A stretch of 64,000 nt of DNA, from assembly GCA_905147135.1 (NCBI GenBank), contig LR990048.1, forward strand, positions 8,354,563 through 8,418,562, in the 5' to 3' direction. Each line of letters starts with the position of its first letter. The first letter of the stretch is position 1. Source of the DNA: Blastobasis lacticolella. Its lineage: Eukaryota > Arthropoda > Insecta > Lepidoptera > Blastobasidae. Shown here one piece after another: positions 9,601 through 21,004 of this stretch. The notes under the pieces are model-generated. The model ran no database searches and was not told where the DNA came from. It was given only the letters and a program-made list of their open reading frames with translations. A program made the position numbers and the translations under genes.

Positions 9601-12188
9601 TATCTAAAAAATAACGAACGAAGTCGCAGGCAAATAAAGTGCTGTTCGGGGAGTTCTATTGTATTTTTGGGCAGTACCGTTATTTATTTTTTTGATAAAG
9701 TTGGAGGCAAACTAGCCAGGGGGTCACCTGATAGTAAGTGATCCATCAGCGACTGCCGCCCTTTGAAATCTGCGACACTAGGAAGATTACGAATGCGTTA
9801 CTGGCCTTTCAGAAAGGTGTTGGCTCGCTTCTTGAAGGCCCCAATGTCATACAGGCTCAGAAATGTCAGAACGTTGTAGATCATTCCCTAGAATTGTAAA
9901 ACGAATGTGGCAGGAAGTTTCTTGAACAGCGTACAGTAGTTGTCACTTATCCAAGTAGCAATGGATCTTTAATTTGTAACTCGGCAGCGGTAGTACCCAA
10001 AAACTCCTCAGAACACTCCTCTTGATATAAGCGGTAAGAGATGCACACAGAGAACTTCAGTTTCAACAATTTCGGGTCAAGAGGACGAAGCTGATAATGA
10101 GATGCCCCGACCCAGAGAAGGAAACAGTATTCCTTAAGCAGCTTATAAACCTGAAGGCGATGTGCCAGTATAAAATACTTCCAGCTTTTTTTTGACAACT
10201 TAGCTTTATCCTCCAGTTGACCGCGAAATTGGACGTCAATGGACATGTCGACACCAAGAATTACGGCAAGGAGTGTTTAGAAATAAAGGAAAACATGACG
10301 AAAGGATGAATCGAGGGAACCGTTGATTGTACCATGATAAATGTACAAGTGAAGTCAGATTGGAGATCATTCAAAATGCTTTATTTTATTGGCATTCATT
10401 TTTATTTTAAAGTTATTATAGATTTGACGACCTGAGTGTTTCAGTGGTCAACATGCCGTCTGCCGCGCAAGAGGTGCCGGGTTCGATTCCCGGCCGGACA
10501 GAAATTGAAATGATGAATTTTTATTTCTGTTACGGGTCTGGGTGTTCTATGTATAATAAGTATGTATTTAAAAAAATAGTATATAAGTAGTTTATCAGTT
10601 ATCTAGCACCCATAACACAAACTTTGCTTACTTTGAATTTGTCCACGATTATTAATTATTTTATTATTATTATTATTTACCTTCTAGCGTACACAACTTC
10701 TTGGCTAGATCCCAGGTTACGGCGATAGGATGTAGTTTATACCATCCCATGGAGTTTTTGGAGTAAGTGTAGTCACAGCGAAACTGCTTAGTCTCTGTTA
10801 ACGTTGACGAAAATAATGTTCTTATTATACAAGCCAGGATCGTATGCGTTCAGCTTAGGAAAGAGTTCGGTAATAGTTTTGTTTATTTGTGTCGTCATGT
10901 GGCAATAAATTTTCTTTTTCTTATTCTTAACTAGGGACCCGCCCCGGTTTCGCACGGGTCAGTAACCTTATCAAATTATACACCGTAAAGGTGTGTCCAA
11001 ACATAGAGCGGCAAGTGTGCGCGGCAGCCGCGCGCGGCGTGCCGCGCTTTATTTATACAACAGCCGTCGCGAACGTTGCGTTGAGCGGCAAGTGTGCGCG
11101 GCTGCCGCGCGCGGCGTGCCGCGCTGTGTTTGCACAGGCAGTTATCGTTCGTCCGTAATCCTGTCTGGACGTGTTTGCGCTTCTCAAAAATGGACAATGA
11201 AACATCAATTAGATTGATTGAAATATATGGCTCATAGTTGTGGGCTATGTAACTGTTCAAACTCTTCCAAGGACACTCTTCTAAAACACTGACCGCCTTC
11301 ATTGTAGTTTTGGTTCAGACTGAATTCAAATGCGCGGCGTGTCTCGCAAGTGCCGCGCAATATTGCCGCGCAAACATTCGTCAATAGTCCTAACTAGAGC
11401 GCGGCAGAATTGTTTCCTGGACATGCCGCGTGTTGCTGCCGCGCACGTGCCGCTCTATGTTTGGACACACCTTAACATTAATCTGTCTGTTGGTAAAACC
11501 GCATGAAAATACGTTCAGTAGTTTTTTAGGTTTATCGCCAATAGACAGACGTGACGTGGGATTTTATTTTATAAAACGTATAGAATTGGCAAATCAGATA
11601 ATTACAGCCGAGTGACTGCCGTCTGACCTCCGAGACGCTGTTAACAGGGTAACGTAACCACATTGGATTATGGTTAGTCGCCTGAATGTAAAGGATTCCT
11701 CATGATGACTTCTCTCACTGTAAGAGCATCGGCTAGTGTTCAACTAATGTACCTAACATATGAAAGACATTGGTACATGACGACACTGGGCGGGTCGGCA
11801 TAGGCGTAGGAAGAGGGGGGGGGGCGGGTAGGCCGTGCCCACCCCAGAATGGTCTGGTGCCCACCCCAGGATCGGGTGCTCACTGGCTGTACATTGGCGA
11901 TTGACTCGACTTCATCGGCCACGTCAGGGGCCAGCCCCCCCCCCTAGATACGCTAATGCGGGTCGGGCTCCTTAAACACAAAGTAAAAATTTATTTATTA
12001 AATAGAAGATCAGATATCTTTTTCAATAGTCAATCATTAAGCTACCATATGACACAAGATAATAGGTACTAATTTAAAAGTGATGGAAGCAAGGATTTTG
12101 ACAATGTCGAAGTTATCAAATTGTGAAAGTTGTACTTACCAAAACTTTTTATGAGTAAAAATAATAACAATGCACATTTTAATTCCAT
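6604..12188 (-). CDS. Secreted dual-CRD C-type lectin (immulectin-like), L1
   Basis: Six exons on the minus strand: 12188-12140, 10794-10681, 9546-9412, 9013-8831, 8196-7945 and 6911-6604. All introns are phase 1 with GT-AG ends, giving 1041 bases or 346 residues. Exon 1 is a signal peptide ([16 protein letters not shown]). Exons 2-4 form CRD1, starting [18 protein letters not shown] and closing [11 protein letters not shown]1 has only three cysteines and no EPN motif, so calcium-dependent sugar binding there is doubtful. Exons 5-6 form CRD2, starting DRCYKFHR, with GEPNN (mannose-type EPN), LLYDDPC in place of WND, and LAYICE. A tail of about 50 residues follows. The protein is expected in haemolymph as a pattern-recognition or opsonic lectin. 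The function comes from the family; exon joins are inferred from splice sites and phase. Confidence 0.87.
7000..7163. mobile_element. Foldback MITE in the last L1 intron
   Basis: About 46 bases at the left (CCACCAGAGGGC... to ...AGGACCTAAACAG) reappear inverted at the right (CTGTTTAGGTCCTGC... to ...CCCTGATGGG). Shared with copy 2 at about 55398-55561, so it was present before the copies separated. Confidence 0.65.
10426..10679 (+). mobile_element. tRNA-derived SINE (family SINE2) abutting the L1 exon-2 donor
   Basis: The head contains TGGTCAACATGCC and a B box GGTTCGATTCC (about 10479-10489), and the tail is an ATT-rich microsatellite. The tail runs directly into the L1 exon-2 donor (GTAAATAATAAT read on the minus strand). 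Relatives: 60650-60843 (copy 2), 18795-19035 and 19560-19745. Confidence 0.75.
10931..11592 (-). mobile_element. Helitron-like element with a nested MITE
   Basis: On the minus strand the end reads ACCGGGGCGGGTCCCTAG, a GC hairpin-like motif ending CTAG as in Helitrons. It lies in L1 intron 1 and is interrupted by the MITE at 10989-11472. Copy 2 equivalent: about 61094-61268, without the MITE. Confidence 0.5.
10989..11472. mobile_element. PIF/Harbinger-type MITE, present only in copy 1
   Basis: A 484-base element bounded by AGGTGTGTCCAAACATAGAG and its complement, flanked by TAA on both sides (10986-10988 and 11473-11475). Copy 2 has the unoccupied site ACCGTAACATTAAT at about 61145, which confirms both ends and a 3-bp duplication. 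The interior is GC-rich with repeated GCCGCGC words. TWA targets are typical of PIF/Harbinger. It sits in L1 intron 1. Confidence 0.85.
11593..11965 (-). mobile_element. Truncated SINE1 with a nested 160-bp hAT-type MITE
   Basis: Bases 11593-11789 match the SINE1 body in reverse (ACTAGCCGATGCTCTTACAG read on the minus strand). At 11798-11957 an insert with long G and C runs (AAGAGGGGGGGGGGC left, CCCCCCCCCCTAG right) is flanked by the 8-bp duplication GCGGGTCG (11790-11797 and 11958-11965). Eight-bp duplications fit hAT. Copy 2 holds the same insert at 61497-61674. Confidence 0.65.
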
Positions 12189-12275
12189 TTTATGTAAAAC
12201 AAGGCAATAAACACAGCAAACCCACAACAACACACCAACTAAAACGCCAACAATATATATAACATTTCAGGGGTT
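12189..12275 (-). promoter_or_regulatory. L1 core promoter candidate
   Basis: On the minus strand a TTATATATATTG element (12262-12251) lies about 65-75 bases before the ATG at 12188. A GATA-type CTTATC word sits just upstream of it (about 12279-12284). No clear arthropod initiator is seen at the ideal distance. In copy 2 the box reads TTATATTTATTG. Confidence 0.4.
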
Positions 12276-12519
12276 ACGCTTTGATAAGTTTCGGTGGTCA
12301 GTATCTACGTATTTACATTTTTGCAGCAATAATTACGTCCAAATAATGTTAACCGCAAATGTGTTTGTCCAAAACAAATTAAGTATAAAAACAATGCTTA
12401 GGGTAAGCTCACATCTGAGGTCTGAAGTGACGCGACGACTGTAGAAATACTTAATATAGGTGAAAGTAATTATTCAAATTCAAATTTCAAATTCAAATTC
12501 AAAAATCATTTATTCAGAT

Positions 12520-14645
12520 CGTTTAAGTTCAGAATGTCCAATTCCCAAAATGTCCAATTCCCATAATGTCCAATTCCCGAAATGTCCAATTCCCATAATG
12601 TCCAATTCCTGAAATGTCCAATTCTTGAAATGTCCAATTCCCGAAATGTCCAATTCCCACAAAGTCCAATTCCCAAAATGTCCATTTTTAAGATTGTTGT
12701 TCATCATTAATACGGCCTCGTATCCTTTTACAATATAATAATCACACCAACAGCCCATAACAGTTAACTACTTGACTTGATCCTCCTTCTCATTAGTAAA
12801 GTGTTGTTACCACAATCTTCACGCTTGAAAGACGGGTTTGGAGATTACAGTCATGTAAATACTCAACAGAAAACAATGCTGGACATTTTCTTCTTGATCT
12901 ACGGAAGGAGGTTCAAGCTGGTTAACCTCTCAAACATTTGTATGGATATTTGTTACTCCTTCACGCATAAACTACTAAACAGATTTTGATGAAACTTGAC
13001 TATGGTGTAGCTTAAATCACAGAATAATACATAGGCTATGTGGTTACCCTTGGAACGTGTTCGGAACGTAATAACCGGATTTTACGCGGACGAAGTCGCG
13101 GCCTAAAGCTAGTATAATAATATATGTATATGTCGTCGCGTGAAGGAAAGGGTTGTATCAGGATCATTGTCATCAGGGTGGTGATATCAGTATTTGATCG
13201 TATTCGTCCAGATAAATTAAAGAAAAGGTTCATATTTACTCCACTGTATTTATTCCAATTCATTTTTGCACATCACTTATAATTTCACTTGAAATCAGAG
13301 CAGTATCACAATGTAGGCAGTTGAGGTAATTAACTTTCTTATTTCAAAGGTGATTTTAAAATTACGTTATTTTCAAACGTAAATAACACTTTCTATAAAC
13401 GAAATGTGGAGACCGTTTCAAGACGCGTCACTCCTTGGCGGCGGTCGCGCCAAGAATGGCCGCTACTCCGCCCGAGTCGTACCGTCGAGACTCTGTCAGC
13501 ACGCCCCACCAGAGGGCGCACTCCCACTTCCGTTTTCATACTATTGATCGCGATCCGTCATATATGACGGATCACGGTCAATAGTATGGACTCATGTGGT
13601 AAATAGTACGGACTCATGACGATGAAAACGGAAGTGGGAGTGCGCCCTCTGGTGGGGCGTGCTGACAGAGTCTCGACGGCACAACTCGGGCCGAGTGGCG
13701 GCCATTCTTGGCGCGACCGCCGCCGAGGAGTGACGCGTCTTGAAACTGTCTCCACATTTCGTTTGTTTACGTTTGAAGTTCGTTAATAGAAAGTGTTATT
13801 TACGTTTAAAAATAAAGTAATTTTAAAATCACCTTTGAAATAAGAAAGTAAATTACCTCAACTGCCTACATTTGTAATACCGCTCTGAATTCTAGTGAAA
13901 TTATAAGTGATGTGCAAAAATGAAATGGAATAAATACAGTGGAGTAAATGTGAACCTTTTCTTTAATTTATCTGGACGAATACGACCTAATACTGATATC
14001 ACCACCCTGATGACAATGATCCTGATACACCCCTTTCCTTCACGCGACGACATATATATTATTATACTAGCTTTAGGCCGCGACTTCGTCCGCGTAAAAT
14101 TCGGTTATTACATTCCGAACACGTTCCAATGGTAACCACATAGCCTATGTATTATTCTGTGATTTAAGCTACACCATAGTCAAGTTTCATCAAAATCTGT
14201 TTAGTAGTTTGTGCGTGAAGGAGTAACAAATATCCATACAAATGTTTGAGAGGTTAACCAGCTTGAACCTCCTTCCGTAGATCAAGAAGAAAATGTCCAG
14301 CATTGTTTTCTGTTGAGTATTTACATGACTGTAATCTCCAAACCCGTCTTTCAAGCGTGAAGATTGTGGTAACAACACTTTACTAATGAGAAGGAGGATC
14401 AACTCAAGTAGTGAACTGTTATGGGCTGTTGATGTGATTATTATATTGTAAAAGGATTCGAGGCCGTATTAATGATGAACAACAATCTTAAAAATGGACA
14501 TTTTGGGAATTGGACTTTGTGGGAATTAGACATTTCGGGAATTGGACATTTCAAGAATTGGACATTTCAGGAATTGGACATTATGGGAATTGGACATTTT
14601 GAAACCGTTGGACATTTTGGGAATTGGACATTCTGAACTAAAACG
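12520..14645. mobile_element. FB1, foldback element with about 1-kb inverted arms
   Basis: Two arms of about 1.04 kb meet near 13562 (GATCCGTCATATATGACGGATC region, split here by mention only). The ends are CGTTTAAGTTCAGAATGTCC and its near complement, and the element is flanked by the 8-bp duplication ATTCAGAT (12512-12519 and 14646-14653). The outer part of each arm is a tandem array of a 15-18-base motif, TGTCCAATTCCC plus a few variable bases. Further in, each arm holds a Helitron-like end (ACGCGGACGAAGTCGCGG then GCTAG). No transposase frame was found. Long, internally repetitive arms resemble Foldback or Galileo elements. Confidence 0.8.
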
Positions 14646-14753
14646 ATTCAGATTAGGTATCGACGAAACACTTATGAACGTCACAACATAACAGGAAAAA
14701 CACTTAAATGTAGATCTTAAATACTAATTTGTACATCATCATCATCGTCATCA

Positions 14754-16597
14754 TCAGCCAGAAGACGCCCACTGCTGGGCATAGGCCTCCCCCAGAGATC
14801 TCCACAAAGACCGGTCCTGTGCTTTCCGCATCCAGCTGGTACCTGCGATCCTTACCAGGTCGTCGGTCCACCTTGTAGGAGGCCTACCCACGCTGCGTCT
14901 ACCGGTACGTGGTCGCCACTCGAGAACTTTACTGCCCCATCGGCCATCTGTTCTTCGAGCTATGTGCCCTGCCCACTGCCACTTCAGTCTGGCAATCCTT
15001 AGAGCTATGTCGGTGACCTTGGTTCGCTTGCGGATCTCCTCATTTCTGAATCGATCGCGCAAAGAAACTCCGAGCATAGCTCTTTCCATTGCCCTTTGGG
15101 TAACAGTGAGCTTTCTTATAAGGCCCATAGTGAGTGGCCACGTTTCAGCTCCGTAAGTCATCACTGGCAACACACATTGGTCAAAGACCTTCGTCTTGAG
15201 ACACTGCGGTAATTGGGACGAAAATATGTGGCGTAGCTTCCCGAATGCTGCCCAACCGAGTTGGATTCGTCGATTGACCTCTTTCTCGAAATTGGACCTA
15301 CCTAGCCGGACTTTTTGTCCTAGGTATGTGTAGTCGTCAACAACTTCAAGTGGAGTGCCTCCAACTGTCACTGGAGTAGGCACAACATGGACATTCGACA
15401 TAATTTTCGTCTTGTCCATGTTCATTTTAAGACCTACTTGTTGAGAGGCACTACAGAGGTCATCGAGCATTTTGCCCAAGTCTTCCAGGGTTTCAGCCAT
15501 GACTACGATATCGTCAGCAAATCTGAGGTGCGTGAGGTACTCGCCGTTAATATTGATGCCAAGTCCGTCCCAGTCCAGAAGCCTAAAGATATCCTCCAGT
15601 GCAGCGGTAAACAACTTCGGAGATATGACATCACCTTGTCTAACACCTCGCTGCAGCTGAATAGGTTCTGTGGTCTTGTCCTGGAGACGAACTGACATAG
15701 TGGCGTTTTTGTACAAACACTTCAATGCTTCGATATATCGATAGTCAATTTGGCACCGCTGTAGAGACTGGAGCACCGCCCAAGTTTCGATCGAATCGAA
15801 GGCTTTCTCATAGTCCACAAACGCCAAGCATAATGGCCGGTTATACTCTTCGGTCTTCTGTACAACCTGCCGCAGCGTATGTATGTGGTCTATGGTACTA
15901 AAACCTTTTCGGAATCCGGCTTGTCGGGAGGCTGGAAGTCATCAAACCTGCGTGCGAGACGATTCGTAATGACTCTCGAAAACAGCTTATAGACATGGGT
16001 CAGTAGCGATATTGGTCTGAAGTTCTTCAAGAGAGCCTTATCACCTTTCTTGAAGAACAATATCACTATGCTTCTGTGCCATGCTTCCGGCGTTTTGCCC
16101 TCGAGGATGACGGAATTGAACAGCTTCTGAAGGGTCTTAAGCACAGGTTTGCCACCAGCTTTCAGAAGCTCAGCCGTAATTCCATCATCACCCGGCGCCT
16201 TGTTGTTCTTAAGCTGTTTGAGAGCCATACTAATCTCGTACAGGCTGATGTCCGGGATATCTTCGGTGTAGTGTCGGGTCAACTTGGCTCTGGGATCTTT
16301 TGCCATACTGGTAACAGGTGCCCGTGTTGTCGTGTATAACTGTCCATAGAACCTCTCGACTTCCCTCAAAACCTCGGACTTGGTCGAAACAACTCTTCCG
16401 TCATCCATTTTTAGTCTCGTCAACTGGCTCTGTCCAATCGACAGATCTCTCGCAAAGACTTTAGAGCCTTTGTTCCGCTCGATCGCCGCCTCAATATTGG
16501 TAGTATTGAAGCGGCGTATGTCGCGAGTCAGAGACTTGGAAATCTGTCGATTAAGTCGCCTAAATTGAGAGACATCATCAGGGGATTGCAGAGTCAT
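14754..16597 (-). pseudogene. RTE reverse transcriptase, frame-broken
   Basis: The segment 16597-15890 gives the fingers region (APGDDGITAELLKAGG, RPISLL). The frame then changes near 15925, and 15827-14754 continues with AFVDYEKAFDSIE, QRGVRQGDVISPKLF and the catalytic FADDIVVM. A C-terminal part follows with TYGAETWPL and GRPPTRWTDDL. The arrangement is that of RTE (BovB-like) reverse transcriptases. The frame break makes it non-functional. Confidence 0.85.
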
Positions 16598-16698
16598 TCC
16601 GCGTCTTTCTTCGATGAGTTTGAGGGTATCGTCAGAGATTTTGTTTGTTCTGTTTGTACGTCAGGCCTTATAAAACTTTGACCCAATCGTATAGACAG

Positions 16699-17802
16699 TT
16701 AGAACCTGTTATTATAGTCGTCCACGTCGACGCACTCTCCTAGGCACTCGAAGCGATTTTGTAATTCGAGTTGAAAGCTCTCGGGGTTTTGGATTTGGAT
16801 GGGTACAGGCCGGAGCGTGGACCTCATCAATCTCGATCTTTCCAGCTGGGGATTAATATTCAATGTACCTCTTACCAAGCGGTGATCACTGCCAATTTTA
16901 ACGCTATTGATCACCGAGACATCATTGAATATATGCCGTTTCGTAGATAGGATGAAGTCAATCTCATTTTTTGTGACACCATCGGGACTGACCCACGTCC
17001 ATCTGCGATGATCCGGCTTCCTGAAAAATGAGTTCATCATAAAGAGTCCCTCCTTCTCCATAAAGCCGGCCAGCAACTGGCCACGGGCGTTCCGACTTCC
17101 AATTCCAAATTGCCCCACTCTCAACTCGTCTCCGCCTCGTTTGCCCAGTTTCGCGTTGAAATCCCCCATGACAACGGTATAATGTGTCTTGGAGGTATGC
17201 ATGGCTGTAGAAATATCCTCATACATAGCCTCCACTTCATCGTCGGAGTGAGTCGAAGTCGGTGCGTAGACCTGTATGACCTTCAACGAATACCGCTTGG
17301 TAATTCTGAGTATAAGGTACGCTACCCTAGACGACACACTCTCGATTTTGACGATGTTGTTCACGAGGGATATGTGGACGAGGAACCCGACACCACCTAG
17401 GGACAGTTGGTTGCCCTCCCGGAAGTAAAGCAGATTTCCGGACTTTAGGATTATCGAGTCCTCCCCCTTTCTTCGGACTTCAGATAACCCTATAATATCC
17501 CAATTTAATCTGCTTACCACTTCCTCCAGTTCCACGAGCTTTTCGTCGGTCCGCAGTGTCTGGACATTGTATGTTGCCAGGGCCAGTGGTCGTGTTTTGT
17601 GGTAGCCTGGTCGCATCCGGTGATTCTTCGCACCCCCTGCCCCGCCGTTACCGTGACCGCTACCATAGTCCGGAATAGCGGGGCCGCCGGGTACTGGGGG
17701 CCGTTTCCTGTGTGTGCTTGTCATCGGGGGGGGGGTTGCCATAATCGCCACTCTTGGCAGGCGGGTTGGCGATCGCAGTGCAGTAGATGTAAATGTACCC
17801 AA
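16699..17802 (-). pseudogene. RTE AP-like endonuclease domain
   Basis: A 367-residue frame with the exonuclease-endonuclease-phosphatase fold motifs: LATYNVQTLR, IIGLSEVRRKG, VVMGDFNAKLG, NEIDFIL and the catalytic SDHRLV. The N-terminal 70 residues are Pro/Gly-rich and low in complexity. In an intact element it would be continuous with the reverse transcriptase; here about 100 bases without a frame (16598-16698) separate them. Confidence 0.85.
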
Positions 17803-18794
17803 AAGATGCTGCTGCCCATCTTCCGGGTTATTCCCTTAGTCGCCTCTTACGACACCCACGGGAAGAGATGGGGTGGTGCTATTCTTTTAAGTGGTGGCAC
17901 CACACACCACTAATTTGTACATACAAATTTAAATATATTAATAATCCATGTCAATAAAATTAAAAAATAATAATAATTATCATAACAATAATTCATAATC
18001 ACACAATAATAATGTCAATATAAAAATATTATAAGTCTACATTCTGCTTTACAATGCGAAACCATACAAGCCTTAAGTCGATTGAACGAGGTATTAAATG
18101 TATGCCGCAATAAGTGTTCAAAGTACACCTTGTTATAACCCGCGTCACGAAAGAAGAGACTTGTCAAATGGCAGTGGAGGGGATTTCGCGCAGGTAATCG
18201 TATAGGTACAGCGCAAGTCGAACCACGCGACCCGCCAAGTCCCTTCTTATTTGACACTGGCTGTACGATAAAATTCTCTGAGCCATAGATACCAACATAT
18301 AGAAATAAATAAATAAATATTAGAGTGAGCCCGCGCGCCGCGCAGTCTACGCCGCGCTTATTTCATAGAGTATTTTGGTTCATACTGTTCCAACGTCTAT
18401 TACAAGCCTGCATATTAATAATTATTAAAAGCCGTTAGTAAATGCCAGCGACGTTGCTGAAAAAACAAATCTTAAATTGTTACTCCAAATTGAATATTTT
18501 TGTTTAGTACTAGTCTAAGTAGTACGTAGTCCATAGGCTGCGGTGATTGCTTACCATCAGGCAGGCCGTAAGCTTGTTTGCCACCTTGGTGGTATAAAAA
18601 AAAATTGCAGTGTAGGTAACAAATAGGCAGAGGACTTTGCTCTCTCTATGTAAGGCGCGCGCTCTCAACTCGTTTCTATAATGCCTGAGCCTGGATATTG
18701 ACCACAGGAATGAGGCATCTTCAAAACAACGCATGTTAGGTTTTCTAATTTTATAATAATAAAACTTAAGTACCTGAATCGTAGATCGTAGATG

Positions 18795-19035
18795 TTATAA
18801 TAATAAATAAATAAATATTCGTGGACAAATTCACACAGCGCCATCTAGCCCCAAACTAAGCAAAGCTTGTGCTATGGGTGCTAGATAACTGATATACTAA
18901 TTAAATACTTTTTAAATACATACTTATTATACATAGAACACCCAGACCCGTAACAGAAATTAAAATTCATCATTTCAATTTCTGCCCGGCCGGGAATCGA
19001 ACCGGCATGTTGACCATTGAACCACTCAGGTGGTC
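18795..19035 (-). mobile_element. SINE2 copy
   Basis: Minus-strand order: the B-box complement GGGAATCGAACC near 18990, then the body, then an AT-rich tail at 18795-18825. It keeps the phrase CACACAGCGCCATCTAGCCC, which is missing from the copy at 10426. Confidence 0.7.
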
Positions 19036-21000
19036 GGTTATGGGCGACAGTTACCGTTTACCATCAGGTGGGTCGTATCTCGTTTTTCACAGTTTTATAT
19101 TATCGATTCAAAATCGCTAAGTAAATTAGTATGGCAAGTGATTATGGATTGTAATGTTATATTTCAACCAAGCTGAGAAGCCCGACGTTGACCACAGATT
19201 TCAAAAAGTTTTCGCTGAAGGTAGTGAAAATGTTTATGGAATCTGTGACGCCGACAATGGTCTGCTCATTGCGAATTCTGAGTCGCACATGAACTGACCC
19301 TAAGACTTCGGGGAAACTAGAATATCATGTTTACGTTTATTATTGATAGCGCTCACATTTGTAGGTATGTAATGACCTCCGAATCATGCAGTACTTAGTG
19401 GTAATTTATGAAGGTCACACTCGTTATCTTAACCGAGACATATTCATCACAATTACGCAGATCTAGCATCCCAGTACCATTTTCGTTTATAAATAAAGAA
19501 GTAAATATGCTTGGTCCATTCACATTCACTCGCCATAGTAAGCAAAAATTGCGTAATGGGCGCCAGAAAACTGATAATACATATCTATTTTTGAAATACA
19601 TACTTATTATACAAATAGTAGCCAGACCGGTAACAGAAATTAAAATTCATCATTTCAATTTCGGCCCGGCCGGAAATCGAACCCGAACGGCCGAAAAGCA
19701 AATCGATGTTGAATCAATGTTGACCAACTGAACCACTCTGGTCGTCTAATCGGTCGACAGGTCGTTTATAGTTACTCTCCACCTGTAGTACGTAATCGTT
19801 ACTCTTGATGTTCTGTGAATTATTGTTACATTAAATTAATATGCGCCTTGAAATTGGCTTGAGTTCATATTTTACTTTTACTTCGAAGAAACCGAAGATA
19901 GATTTACCTATCCTGGTTATAAACTAAATACATTATAGGTCTTTTCAACAAAGTTACGAGGAAATACAAAAAAAGATCCTTTTCAAAGTAGGTATTCACT
20001 CTGTGCGCTAAGGGATCAATCGATCAATCAACTCTTACGTTAGTAAAGTTCATTTTAGTGTTAACCATAAAACCATACAATATTTTCTATGTAACTTCCT
20101 TTTAAAATAACAAGAATAGGAAATCTGGTATAGTAATATTAGATTTCCACGCAGAAAATTCTATTCACAAGGAAGGGTAATTTTAAGAATGAAAATGTCT
20201 GTTTGTCATGTACCTTTAAGCAATCACTTTTATAAATACATAATTAATTGCATGAAAATCCATTCCATTACCATTTCATGAAAATCCGTCCATGATTTTT
20301 TGCGTGAAGTAGTAACCGCATAAAATCTTCCGGATAAATTATAGGCAGCAAGAGCTTTTTTTTTTTAAAGTGGCAGCACTCACTTAGCGCCTAAAGGTCA
20401 CATAGGTGGTCGCCACAAAATGAGATTGGCGCGATGCGACGCGCGCGGACGGTGGCGCATGGCGCCGCGCCGAGCGCTCGCAAACTTCATTTCCCGCGCT
20501 TCTGTGCCCCGACCGGTAATTAGAGGAAATTGGCGGGAGCGCTCCGACGCTGCGATGTCTCGCCTGCATAACCTCATTATAACCTAATTTTGTCATCGCC
20601 TCACAACTAATACCGCAATATTGTGTTGCCCTGCAACTCCAACACATATCCTTGCTCGCGAATTCACTGTCATGATAAAGTGGCATTCACTCATTGTAAA
20701 TTATGCAGGTGTGGAAAGCGTGTATGTTCGCGCTATGTTCAGCAGTTAGCTGTGGACGTCGTATTGATAGACTATAATGAAAGTCGATTTTAAGTTAGGG
20801 GTCCGATACTTATTACGCTGTAGGAACTATGTTCATACTTGCTGTATAATAGCTTTGTATTTAGTAAACCTAATAACATTGCAATCGATCTTTCGGAAAT
20901 CGTGATACCGCTTGAGTGATGCTCGGTGGCACCCTGGATAGATAGTAGGTACCTACCTACTATTCAATTTCAGCCAATCTATGAAACAGTCGTTTTCATC
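19036..21000. other. Intergenic repeats and unique DNA, no gene
   Basis: A partial SINE2 lies at 19560-19745 (minus). A GC-rich patch at 20395-20560 (GCGACGCGCGCGGACGGTGGC words) is open on the minus strand, but its composition suggests a repeat. A perfect palindrome TAGTAGGTACCTACCTACTA lies near 20945. No splice-bounded coding frame was seen. Confidence 0.5.
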
Positions 21001-21004
21001 CACA

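Larger units (their letters stand above)
14737..17908 (-). mobile_element. RTE-clade LINE, nearly full length, inactive
   Basis: A 3.2-kb element flanked by an exact 14-bp duplication ACTAATTTGTACAT (14723-14736 and 17909-17922). The minus-strand 3' end is an ATG/ACG trinucleotide tail (14737-14753), a mark of RTE elements. It encodes an AP-type endonuclease and a reverse transcriptase, now in three separated frames. The intact duplication suggests recent insertion. It has no counterpart in copy 2 because the surrounding DNA is deleted there. Confidence 0.88.
12487..18300 (-). mobile_element. Retroelement with TTTGAA-repeat tail, split by FB1 and the RTE
   Basis: The minus-strand 3' end is a TTTGAATTTGAATTTG repeat at about 12484-12503. 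Its continuation (GTGACGTTCATAAGTGTTT read on the minus strand) is found at 14654-14736 after FB1, and more at 17923-18300 after the RTE. A relative without inserts lies at 47096-47400. The right boundary is uncertain. Confidence 0.55.
1..18340. repeat. Segmental duplication, copy 1 (left)
   Basis: This block is repeated in the same orientation at 47873-64000. Bases 1-13120 match 47873-63580, 13560-13703 match about 63580-63720, and 18063-18340 match 63724-64000. The two copies share lectin L1, both plus-strand terminal exons and most repeats. Copy 1 alone has a MITE at 10989-11472, the full FB1 palindrome and the RTE at 14737-17908. Copy 2 alone has a hAT-type insert and two LINE inserts. 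Both edges run out of the window, so the real length is unknown. Confidence 0.92.

Noticed and set aside
10976..11302. Arg/Ala-rich ORFs on both strands
   Set aside because: They lie in the GC-rich interior of the PIF-like MITE and are absent from copy 2.
12533..12690. Regularly spaced short repeats that could suggest a CRISPR array
   Set aside because: The repeats are contiguous 15-18-base tandem units with no unique spacers, mirrored in the other arm, in a eukaryotic genome.
12777..14402. Identical 70-residue ORFs on opposite strands (12777-12989 plus, 14190-14402 minus)
   Set aside because: They are mirror copies in the arms of the FB1 palindrome and contain Helitron-like repeat text.
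20384..20686. 100-residue minus-strand ORF in GC-rich DNA
   Set aside because: The frame follows the local base composition. No homology features were recognised and there is no second copy to test it.
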